Of a DNA stretch of 64,000 bases, positions 55,067-64,000 are shown piece by piece. The notes under the pieces are model-generated. The model made no database searches. It was not told the origin of the DNA and saw only the letters and a list, made by a program, of their open reading frames with translations. This stretch comes from Naematelia aurantialba (taxonomy: Eukaryota; Basidiomycota; Tremellomycetes; Tremellales; Naemateliaceae): assembly GCA_021527695.1 (NCBI GenBank), contig JAKFAO010000005.1, positions 930,001 through 994,000 on the forward strand. Reading direction: 5' to 3'. Both the position numbers and the translations under genes were made by a program. Numbering within the stretch: the first letter of the stretch is position 1; each line of letters opens with the position of its first letter.

Positions 55067-55415
55067 TTTGACCTCCTGGAACAGTTCCTGGTCAGGAGCA
55101 GGATCTACAGACGCGGGATTCTTCCCAAGCAATCGCCCGGTTTTCAAAGGTTGCCCAGGCCTTTGAGATCGCGCCGGTCGCTGCTCAGAGACCTCTCTGT
55201 GAGGACAGACGAGCTGGGTACAAGTCGATTCCAAGGGTGTTATGAACCAAATGTCAGACGAGTTACCAAGCAAAACGGCAGCAAGCTTCGCGTAGTGGCA
55301 TAATGCCGATAAACGCCGCATGTGGCGGCATTGAGCGGCGATCGCCGCACTGATTTTTGCTGTCCTCTTGGATTTTTGAAAGCGGTCTGTTCCAACTGCA
55401 AACTGCGCTGCGACC
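55067..55415. promoter_or_regulatory. Short divergent promoter, RPB2 / EBP2
   Basis: This 349-bp head-to-head spacer joins two growth-linked genes, Pol II and ribosome biogenesis, so shared regulation is plausible. A palindromic stretch around AATGCCGATAAACGCCGCAT lies at 55301-55320. No gene is visible. Confidence 0.5.
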
Positions 55416-57023
55416 ATGGTAGCTATCAGCAACAAGGATGCACGCAAGCAAAAGGGCAAAGGCAAGGCGCCTGAGACTGCATCTGTGCAGAGCCATCCGG
55501 CCGATGTCTCTGACATTGACAGCGAGGAGGACGACGATGAGGAGAACGGGGGCGTCAGCGAGGCAGGCATGCAGCGTCTGATGGCCTTGGTCGGCGAGGA
55601 AGATCTGAACGATCTCGAACGGGCTCAATTGGGATGGGAAGATGAGGATGAGGAGGACGGCGAGGGTGGTAGTGATGATGAAGAGGATTCAGATGCTGCG
55701 GAGGGCCAGAGCGGGGAAGATGACGAGGGAGACGAGGAAGAAGAGGAAGAAGAGGAGGACCTAGTGCGTCTCGCCGTGTGGCCTTGACTGTATCTGACGT
55801 GCGAAGCCCACTGCACCGCTTGACAACTCGATCCTGATTGACAGACCGGATGATGACGCCCTTGCGCTGGATGATCTTGGCTCGGATGTGTCGCTTGATG
55901 AGGATGCTGTACCTGTTCGCAAAGTCACCACCAACAACAAAGTGAGTTCGAATTTTCGTGAACATCCTCTCGCTCACATATACAGCCTGCTATGCGCGTG
56001 CTGTTGGATGGGCTGAAAGTGACTCATTCACCTTGGGGGGAACATCTGGTTCTCGCCAGCAGAGAAGTCTTGGAGGTAGATCCTTCCGACGGTACGTCCC
56101 CGAATGGTGGCTGCCCGGGACAAGCTGACGGACCCAGATCTGAAGCGAGAGACCGCTTTGTACGTTGCTGATGTCATGTGAGAGGGCATCACTGATTCCT
56201 GGCAGCTACAAAATCGCGGTCGAGGCAGTACCACAGGCTCGCAAGCTGGCCAATAAACACGACATCCCGTTCTCTCGACCGAGCGATTACTATGCCGAGA
56301 TGGTCAAGTCTGACGATCACATGGAGCGGGTCCGGACAAAACTCGTCGAGGAAGCGTACGTCTTTGCTTTCACTCTTGTTTGATCTCGCAAAAAACTGAT
56401 CGATAGCGATAGGTCGGGTATCAAGAAATCAGAAGCGGCGAAGAAGCAGCGCGAGCTCAAGAAGTTTGGCAAGCAGATCCAGCAGGAGAAGATCAAACAG
56501 CGCGAAATGGACAAGAAGAGCTTTTCAGAGAAGATGCAAGGTATCAAGAGGAGTGAGTCATGCTCATCGTTACTGTGTCTGCCAGCTACTGACAATTCTG
56601 GAAGAGCGCAAGGAAGGGATGGATCTGGGAGATGAAGGCGATGGCGACGATTTTGGAGTCGACATCGAGGATGCTATCGAGGACAGGCCCGCCAGAAATG
56701 GACCGGGAGGACGCGGACGTGGACAGTCCAAGGTAAGCTCGCAGCGAGGGCCACAGATCATTCGTCTGGTCCGGGTAGTCGAGCTGTACGCTAATTTGTC
56801 ATAGATGCCACGCCAAGCTCGAGATGCCAAGTACTCTCTTGGCGGTGGAGGTCGCCGATCAAAGCAGAATACGCGCGAGAGCACCAATGACTTTGGTGGC
56901 TTCAGAGGTGGTGGGCGAGGTGGACGAGGTGGGAGCAGAGGGGGTCGAGGGGGCTCCGCCGGTGGGCGAGGTGGTGGAGGCAAGCCGCGGCTGGGCAAGT
57001 CTAGGCGGACCGGGAGGAGTTGA
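55416..57023 (+). CDS. EBP2: rRNA-processing protein EBP2
   Basis: Exons are 55416-55763, 55807-55941, 55986-56091, 56138-56159, 56206-56355, 56407-56552, 56605-56732 and 56805-57023, giving 417 aa. Ebp2 is a nucleolar factor for 27S rRNA processing and 60S assembly. Residues 1-115 are a basic leader and a long Asp/Glu-rich region. The conserved core follows: RETAFYKIAVEAVPQARKLA, FSRPSDYYAEMVKSDDHMER, VRTKLVEEA, and a Lys-rich helix (KKQRELKKFGKQIQQEKIKQ). The end is basic: MPRQARDAKYSLGGGGRRSK, then an Arg-Gly-Gly-rich tail. The 22-nt exon 4 restores DLKRETAF. All introns are short GT-AG. The start ATG has a CGACC leader and matches the acidic N-terminus of fungal Ebp2. Confidence 0.92.
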
Positions 57024-57308
57024 GCATTGTCACCGATCATCTGTGCATACTTTTCGCAGCTTCCCTGTCTTTCATGGTCACTGTGACCGCATACTACTAT
57101 GCATCTCGCTGCGATATGCCGGCTGTCGGAGCAGTAAGATAGTACGATAATTCGCCGGTGTGTTGACGAATGAGCCGAGAGCGTGGCCGCCTTTGAAACT
57201 CCCGCATCTTCGGTGATTTCTTGACATGTAGACAATCACCATGACTATGTGCTCTTTCCTGGCAGCTAAGCAGCTTTATAGTATCATTAACACGTAGGCG
57301 GGTCAGCC

Positions 57309-60300
57309 ATGCTCTCCCGCAAGACCGTCTCCGCAGGTTGGGAGTTCACACAGACCCCGTCGGAAATCATCCCAGACGTCAAGGAGGCCTGGACGAGCTG
57401 CACCAAAGTGCCGACATCGGTGCACGTCGAACTCATCGCGCAGAAGAAGATTCCCCATCCATACAAAGGTCTTGCCGAATGGGATGTACAGTGTAAGCTC
57501 TATTCCTCTGTGCTCGCGCCCTCTGATCGGCTGCACAGGGGTGCAAGAAGCAGACTGGGCTTTTCGAACGACCTTTAGCATTGGCAACGATGAGCTGGAC
57601 AAGCCGGAGAAGGATCTCGTCTTTGAAGGTCTAGACACTTATTGTGATATCTATCTCGTACGTCTTGAGAGTATCCGTCTTCCACACCGCTGGCGGCTGA
57701 GTAGGGTAGAACGGGAACCACCTGCAATACACCGATAACATGTACACATCCTACCGCATTTCTGTCAAGGACGTGATCAAAAAGGACAACGAGCTGCTGC
57801 TGAAGTTCAAGAGTCCGCACGTCGAATCGAGACGGCAGATGAATGCGAATGGGGGGCCGAGGATGTTCTGTGCGCTGTTCCGCTGGGTGGACGAGCCAGC
57901 TGACATGCAAAGGGAACGGGCAGCCGGAGAGACTGTTCTCGCGAAAGTCTGGATATCACTGGGGTTGGGATTGGGTAGGTCATCCCCCTGCAGTGTGGAC
58001 ACAAATGACGGATAGGGACCTATGATCATGTGCACGGGTCCTTGGCGTGCGTCGATCAATCGGTTTGCTTCACACGACTCGGCTCACTCATCCAGGTCCT
58101 ATACATTTTGAGGCCTATCGTTACCGTTTCACCGATGTCCGCATCGATACCACGCTTGTCGGGCCCTCGTACGACACAGCAACTCTGAAAGGCACGCTGA
58201 ACATTGGACCTCAACCACCCTCCCCGGCACAAGACCACAGATTGATTGTCACCCTCACTGAGAAAGGAACTGGCCAGGTCACCAAGCAGTCTGTCCAAGC
58301 CTACGACAACGATCCGCTCGATTGGAAGTTCGACAAAGGCGAGGTCGAAGTCTGGTGGCCTGTTGGATATGGCAAGCAGCCGCTGTACGATCTGGAGATA
58401 ACCTTGGTGAATAAAGTGAGTCAGCTGGCCAGATAGGAAACTGAAGTGTCAGTCGGGTCAGGAACTTTCGACAAGCCATACCCGTATGGCGTTCCGAGAC
58501 GCTCAGGTCGTGCAGGATAAACTGGACGATCAGGAGGGTTCCACTTTCCTCTTCCAGATCAACGGGGTGAGGATCTTCTGTGGGGGCAGCAATTGGATTC
58601 CCGCCGACAACTTCTTCACCGAGATTGAAAAGGACAGATATCGGAGATGGGTCGAGATGCTCGTGAGTGGGCTCAAGACGGAACATGCTGATTGCGAGGT
58701 CGAAGGAAATCAGAATATGGTCCGTGTCTGGGGCGGTGGGATCTACGAAGAGGAGGAGCTCTACGAGTGGGTTGCCGTCTCACTTTACTTGCGCCGGTTA
58801 CTCATGCGACAGCGCGTGCGACGAGCTCGGGATCCTCGTGTGGCAGGACTTCATGTTTGGCTGTGGATTCTACCCGTCCTACAAAAAGATCAACCAGAGC
58901 ATTAAGGTAGAAGCGGAACAGGCTGTAACACGACTACGACGCCATCCTTCCGTGGTGATCTTTGCGGGAAACAACGAGGACTATCAACTTGCCGAAGGTA
59001 TTCCCGGAGCCGTTGATTACTGGGATGAGTCTGGCAATTACTTGAACGGGCCCATGCCTTCGTGAGTGTCTGCTTTTCGGTATTGAGAACGAGCGCCTGT
59101 GTATTCTGATACAAGACAGCCGGCACATTTATGAAGTCCTGCTGCCCGAGGTGGTGCACCGCCTGTCTAACATCTTCTACTGGCGGTCGTCTCCGTACGG
59201 TGGCAAGAAGACAGTGGCAGATCCGACAGTAGGAGATATCCACCAGTGGAACGTCTGGCACGGGACGCAGGAACCGTGGTCCAGCTGGGACAAACTGGCT
59301 GGGCGGTTTGTCAGCGAATTCGGGATGCAGGGATATCCCAACATGAGGACCGTGACAGAGTGGATCGACGATGCGCAGCAGCTGTTCCCCCAATCCCGAG
59401 TTTCGGTCAACCACAACAAGGCAGTGAGTTGAACTTTGAAGCATCCGGAGGGAGGGGTTATACAGCCAACGATATGCTGACGACAGGGAAGGACGGCTTT
59501 GAACGGCGGATCGAGCTGTACCTCGCTGAGAATTTCCGTCACGCGTACGATTTGCCGAGCTACATCTATTACACTCAGGTCATGCAGGCCGAGTGTCTTT
59601 CTGCGGCGTATCGGTAAGCCTTATGTTGCTTGTGAGTGCAGCTGGCTGATGCACGGTATAGGTTATGGCGGCGGAACTGGAAGGGAAGGGGAAAGGAGTA
59701 TACAGCTGGAGCGCTTGTATGGCAGATCAACGACTGTTGGCCCTGCGTCTCATGGGCTATCGCGGATTACTACCTCCGCCCAAAGTGAGTCAACCACCTC
59801 CACGGACTCGACTCGACGCCTGACGCCTGACGCCGGGTTGACGCCGAGTGCGAGTGCGGAGTGCTGATTGGTGACAATACAGACCTGCGTACTTTGCCAT
59901 TGCGCGCGAGTTGCGGCCGTACACTGTCGGCATGGCTCGCAAAGACATCAAGACGCCGACGCGAGACAACAGCCTAGCATTCTTTGAGGTCCACCAGGAA
60001 CTACAGCTCTGGGGCTGCAACTCCACCCTGACCCGCAAACGCGCCAAAGTCCAGCTCGTCTCATTCGACCTGGACGACGGCGAGGTCGACCGGCGTTCGT
60101 TCGACGTCGAACTGGCCTCTAATGCCTCAACGGAGATATGGACAGGCGACGTCCCTGGCCAAAGTGTACGGACCTCGTTCGGCCAGGTACCGCGGCCGAT
60201 CGTCTGCCAGGCGAGGCTGGTCGATACGAATGGCGACGTACTGGCCAGGTACTCCAACTGGCCTGAGCCGTGGAAATACCTTCTCTTCCCGGATCCAAAG

Positions 60301-60504
60301 TTGGAAATCCGAGTTGCTGGAGACGAGATCACGCTGTCGTGCGAGAAACCCATCAAGGGGATCATATTGGACACGGAGGCGGAGGAATGTAAATGGAGTG
60401 ATCAGGCGATCGATCTCTTCCCTGGCGACGCGCAGACCGTGGTGGCCGAGGGGCTGAAGGGACGCAAGGTGTCGGCGCGGTACTTGGGAGACGGGTCGGC
60501 TTGA
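57309..60504 (+). CDS. Beta-mannosidase, GH2 family (intracellular, clade B-like)
   Basis: Exons are 57309-57492, 57539-57657, 57710-57869, 57913-57974, 58016-58046, 58096-58415, 58453-58766, 58813-59061, 59120-59423, 59492-59613, 59662-59784 and 59883-60504, giving 869 aa. It removes terminal beta-mannose from oligosaccharides. The N-terminal jelly-roll shows WDVQWVQEADWAFRTTF and GLDTYCDIYLNGNHL. Then come FWNGQPERLFSRKSGYHWGW (DWGP follows) and INGVRIFCGGSNWIPAD. The acid/base Glu452 is in AGNNED and the nucleophile Glu546 in VSEFGMQGYP. AGALVWQINDCWPC is also typical. No signal peptide is visible, so it is probably cytosolic. A frame change near 57870 looked like a break but is resolved by a 43-nt intron with donor GTGCGC. 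Twelve exons all keep frame. Confidence 0.92.
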
Positions 60505-60688
60505 AAACGCGAGATTTGGGCGATGGGTCGGCTTCGGCTCGCGGCCGGGTGATTGCCGTTTGAAAGGTTCATAGCATACAGGAATGACACAGATGCATGA
60601 GCTAGGACACAATGCACGATGCACGAGGCACGAGGCGCAATGACGATAATGGTAAGGGATGACGAGAACCACCACGTCTCGTCCTTGG

Positions 60689-62502
60689 CTATGCCTTCAG
60701 CGACGCTTGGGCCATCTTCAACGCGCCGTCAAACGTCTCATTCCCACCCGTAAACCCGCTGGCATGAACAAACACACACCCGTCAATCCCACTGACTGTG
60801 GACAGCTCGGCATCGCGCACTCCTCGCCACGCCTCTGGCATGGACTTGCGATTCTCAAACGACTCGCTGTTGGTGGGCACGCACTGGATACGCCACTTTG
60901 AGCCTGGCGCGTCTGATTCGGGGTAGAGTACGTAGAGGATTTGCGAGGGGGGCTGGAACGTCGCTTCGAGGGAGAAGAGGTGGTCTTTCCATGGACAGCC
61001 CTGCGAGTCTGTGAGCTCTGGGAAAAGTCATGATCAAGGGTGGAGTGCGAGCTGAGGTGAAGCGATGAGAAGGCGACAGAGGGGAGGCGAGAGAAGAGAG
61101 GACGAGAGAAGAGGCGACCAGAGAAGAGACGATCCGAGAAGAGACGACCCGAGAAGAGACGACCCGAGATGATTAGAAGACTAGAGGGAGGACAAGACTT
61201 CAGCTTACAGTTTCAAAGACAACAATCTGTCCACTTGGATCGACGTCGAACCGCTTATCGAGCCCCGCTTTCACGACATCGCGCGCAGGCAGCCATGCCT
61301 TTGCAAAGTAATCGAGCTGCTGCACAAACTCGTCCCCTGTGATCCGAGACGCCTCGGCGAATCGTTCCTACTTGAGCATTAGTACAGAATACGGAATACA
61401 GAACACAAGATGCAGAGTCGTCGCAGAGGTATAGCAAGGAGGAAAGCGACGAGAGGAAAGACGCACATCGAAGATGGCGTCGGTGGCAGGTTCGTTCCAA
61501 TTCGGATTAAGACGCTTGATACGCGAGCCGAGGTCGCTGCGGACAGAGTACGCTAATGGTCCCTCGGTGAGATTGACGCCGTTGTCGATGCTACATGCTT
61601 AGCACTACGCCATAGCGCACTGGCCCAGACTTACCCGTCAACGCCCTCGATCAGCTCCTGCGTCCGTCAGCTACGATGATCCATGCATCCAAGTGAAATG
61701 ACTGCGGTTGTGGCGTAGGACTGACCGAGTACATCTGAAGCCACAATGTTTCGACATTCGGGTCGTCCTCGCTCAGATTCAGCAGCTTGGCAATGACGTT
61801 CCGCCCGAAATGTCTACCCTCCATCAGCACACCCGCTTGCGCATACACAGGCACGGAAAGAGAACAAGACAAAGGCAAGGAACGCAAGGACCCACTTGTA
61901 CACCAGCCCCGCGCTGCTGAGCTTGATCTTGTCGTACCCTCCGTACCCGAACACCTCGGAGAATCCCCGCTGATGGTGGTCGTACCGATGCTTCTCGGGC
62001 GAATAGACGCCTCCCACATCCACGACAATGTCCAGTAGCTCTACTGCACCTGATGAGTTTGGAAAGTGATATGATGAAGGGTCAGGTCTTACACTTGGCA
62101 GAGTCACGAGTACGGACGACGTCTGGAAACGTCAGACTCTACCAGACCCAACGACACTCTGTATGACTCACCAGAGTCCTTGAACTCGTCTGTCTGGCGG
62201 AGAAGGAAGACAGCTAGAGCTTCTGAATGGGATCAGCAGGCTGCCCAGCCAAGCACCTCGACGCAAGTCGTCGCTGCACGTTTGATAGTCTTACCATCAC
62301 AATGAAAGGTTCCCGAGTGGGTCCCGATGACCTGAGCTGTCAGCGTGATCCAGTGCAGCAAGTGTGTGGCGCGTACCTTTGTCGACTTCATCCTCTTAGC
62401 TGCTGGAGCGGACATGAACCGTGCAATTCGGCTAGGTGCGAGCGTCGACGCCGGAGACCAGGAAGGCAAGATTCTGTACCCGTAACGCAAGTGTCTGAGC
62501 AT
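60689..62502 (-). CDS. MYG1: MYG1 family exonuclease (DHH-like UPF0160)
   Basis: Exons are 62502-62377, 62331-62295, 62222-62172, 62122-62093, 62043-61896, 61813-61726, 61657-61635, 61590-61467, 61367-61209 and 61000-60689, giving 365 aa. Human MYG1 is a 3'-5' RNA exonuclease of nucleus and mitochondria. Metal-site motifs are IGTHSGTFHCDEALA, VRTRDSAK, DIVVDVGGVYSPEKHRYDHH and SSAGLVYKHFGR. Further family blocks are GVDGIDNGV, GCPWKDHL and FVHASGFTGG. The N-terminus MLRHLRYGYRILPSWSPAS is Arg-rich without acidic residues, as in a mitochondrial presequence. A second ATG at codon 30 starts MSAPAAKRMKSTK, a basic nuclear-signal-like segment. The last intron (61208-61001) holds a 15-bp repeat. 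Several exons are 23-51 nt; the acceptor of the last exon is the least certain junction. Confidence 0.92.
61088..61168. repeat. GAGAAGAGACGACCC 15-bp repeat inside the last MYG1 intron
   Basis: About three close copies of a 15-bp unit preceded by two degenerate ones, all within intron 61001-61208. Confidence 0.88.
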
Positions 62503-62912
62503 GCAATGGCCTGTAGAGCCGTCGTCGGTCAAGTCGACAATGGGACAAATGCAACGGACAGTTCGTGTCCACCCAATCGCTGGCTCAACTTTTGAAAGTC
62601 ATCCGAGAGCCAAAGTCTCCCACGGTTGTCGCTGAAATCGGCCCAAAAGCCAAGCGCGCTTCAGCGCGGAGTACACTCTAAAAGCCACCCTCCGCCACCA
62701 CAATTCTCAATGTCACCCATCTGTCGCCCGTGTCTGTGTCTTTCCATCTCCACAGCCTTGATCACCGACACGCATGTGCCGAGTCGACCCGTAGCAGCCT
62801 TCTTGACTCGCTGACGGATTTGGAGCCGCCATCGACTGTGCCCAGGTCGACTCCGAAGCTCCGCCCCCCTTTCCTTCCTCCCCAACCCGTCCCCTGTGTA
62901 GGCTCGTAGAGG
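62503..62912. promoter_or_regulatory. Divergent promoter region, MYG1 / right-edge gene
   Basis: This 410-bp head-to-head spacer holds both promoters. No gene is visible. Confidence 0.5.
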
Positions 62913-64000
62913 ATGATCGAAGCTCGTCGGAGGCCACCCACAGCTCGTGAAGACACGTCACGGCAGAGGCTGCCTAGTGTGAGCTCGGGAAGCGCGACGC
63001 CAATGGATGAGGACGATGGTGAGTGTTCATTCCGGCTCTTTCAGCGCGGTGCCATGCGGCTCGGGGGGCAGGGGCGGTGGGGGAAGGGGCTCGGAAGAGC
63101 TGGCATCCGGATACAAGCGGCTGCGCCCAGACACACACTCTGGATCTGAATGCTCCAGCGACGTGTATGAGCTCCGGCGCACGCTTGTGAGAGCTAAGGA
63201 GCTGGCGGTGCGATGGAAGGCTTCGTCCGTACGAGAATATCACACACTCGCAGCTGCGGGGGCGGCCTCGCCAGCCATATCCCGTGGTCGCTGAACAAAT
63301 CTCCGCCTACGCAGCTCGATCAAGACATACAGGTAGTTCAGGCTGACGTGGAGTCCCTCTAGATACACCTCGACGCTCAACACGGGGCCGCAATCCACTA
63401 CCACCTTCCAATGGTCCCCTCTTCCCCCCTTTGCCTCCCAAACAGCCCAAAAACTCTCCCAAGAATTCCCCCAAGATATCCCGTTCCTCTCCAGCAATAA
63501 GGACACCACTGGCTCCCGCCGCCTCCACCACGTCGACACCTCGGGCCGTCGAGCCGGATGGTCGATCTGCCAGTCCCGACGACCACAAGCTGGATGTCAA
63601 CAGAACGAGCGTGACGAGCCTGACACCACCACCTCTCAGTGAAGACCTCGGCGATGCCTTAAACGGCGAGGACGGAGATGCGCCTGCTAGGCCAGCCAAA
63701 GGGGGTGGCGCACGGGAGGATGACTGGGAGACGTACCGGCGGCATCGTCCTGTGAGAGGTTTTGGTGTCGAGGTGAAGCTCGAGCAAGGGGAGGAGGACT
63801 TGGATGAAGAGACATCTGCCAAGACTGTCCCATCGAAAAACCGCCTCGCCCCGCCCCGATCACCTGACGATGACCCATCAGGCTCGACCTCGGCCTCAGT
63901 ATCGGAACGTGCTGCGTCGCTCACTCGCTTGACCCGGAAGCGTAGAGCGGAAGATGAGCTCTTATTAGATGATCATTTGCTACCTGCAGAGATTCGGCGG
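62913..64000 (+). CDS. Unrecognised Ser/Pro-rich, probably nuclear protein (cut by right edge)
   Basis: Proposed exons are 62913-63018, 63098-63283, 63315-63332 and 63363-64000, open at the right edge (316 codons visible). I do not recognise the family. The N-terminus is basic and polar (MIEARRRPPTAREDTSRQRL). Next is a likely helix pair (VYELRRTLVRAKELAVRWKA). Then comes a long Pro/Ser/Thr-rich region with SPKNSPK-type repeats. Near the edge are RLTRKRRAEDELLLDDHLL and EIRR; RKRR suggests a nuclear signal. The 18-nt exon 3 and the GTGGTC donor before it are the weakest points, but without that splice the frame stops at once. More sequence to the right would decide the family. Confidence 0.6.

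Noticed and set aside
57860..57915. Possible frameshift breaking the beta-mannosidase gene
   Set aside because: A 43-nt GT-AG intron (57870-57912) restores the FWNGQPERLF motif exactly, so the gene is intact.

Overview
This 64 kb window looks like ordinary, gene-dense nuclear DNA from a basidiomycete fungus, most likely a yeast-like Tremellomycete. That placement is an inference from GC-rich coding sequence, very many short GT-AG introns (about 40-60 nt, with CTRAY-like branch sites), tiny exons, and protein sequences that read like basidiomycete versions of conserved families. I see no rRNA, tRNA, CRISPR array, transposon or virus-like gene. I rebuilt 24 protein genes, two of them cut by the window edges. 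Coordinates run from start codon to stop codon; exon lists are in the evidence. Every junction was chosen so that reading frames join and family motifs are restored. Nothing was checked against RNA or a database.

Layout, left to right: a HAM1-like N-terminus running off the left edge (-); ISY1 splicing factor (+); a Ser-rich GPI-anchored wall protein (-); GIS2/CNBP zinc-knuckle protein (+); ZNG1-type CobW GTPase (-); a Cue2-like CUE/DUF1771/Smr protein (+); MPE1 3'-end processing factor (-); ornithine acetyltransferase (+); mitochondrial asparaginyl-tRNA synthetase (+); a GT32 glycosyltransferase (-); a CBP4-like assembly factor (-); 6-phosphogluconolactonase (+); an unrecognised protein (+); SET1 histone methyltransferase (+); an LRR-DH-PH RhoGEF (-); nicotinate-nucleotide pyrophosphorylase (+); a peroxisome-type alpha/beta hydrolase (+); epsilon-COP (-); MESH1 ppGpp hydrolase (-); a PPR-like protein (+); RPB2 (-); EBP2 (+); GH2 beta-mannosidase (+); MYG1 (-); and an unrecognised protein running off the right edge (+).

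The genes do not form a pathway cluster. They are housekeeping functions in alternating orientation: transcription and chromatin (RPB2, SET1), RNA processing and translation (ISY1, MPE1, EBP2, GIS2, Cue2-like), mitochondrial biogenesis (AsnRS, CBP4-like, PPR, MYG1), secretion and wall (epsilon-COP, GT32, GPI protein), and metabolism. Several pairs share short divergent promoters of 230-410 bp.

The most unusual structure is not a gene. Tandem repeats of many different units (6, 7, 8, 14, 15, 21, 27 and 31 bp) are scattered through the window. All eight convergent (tail-to-tail) junctions carry repeats in the spacer or in the adjoining last intron, although three of these are weak. Nearly all divergent spacers lack them. 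Other points of note are three GC-AG introns (one in a splicing-factor gene), coding exons of 5-12 nt, two apparent 31-32 nt introns, an exonic heptapeptide repeat in the hydrolase, and a possible dual-start MYG1. I did not find a convincing undescribed multi-gene system.
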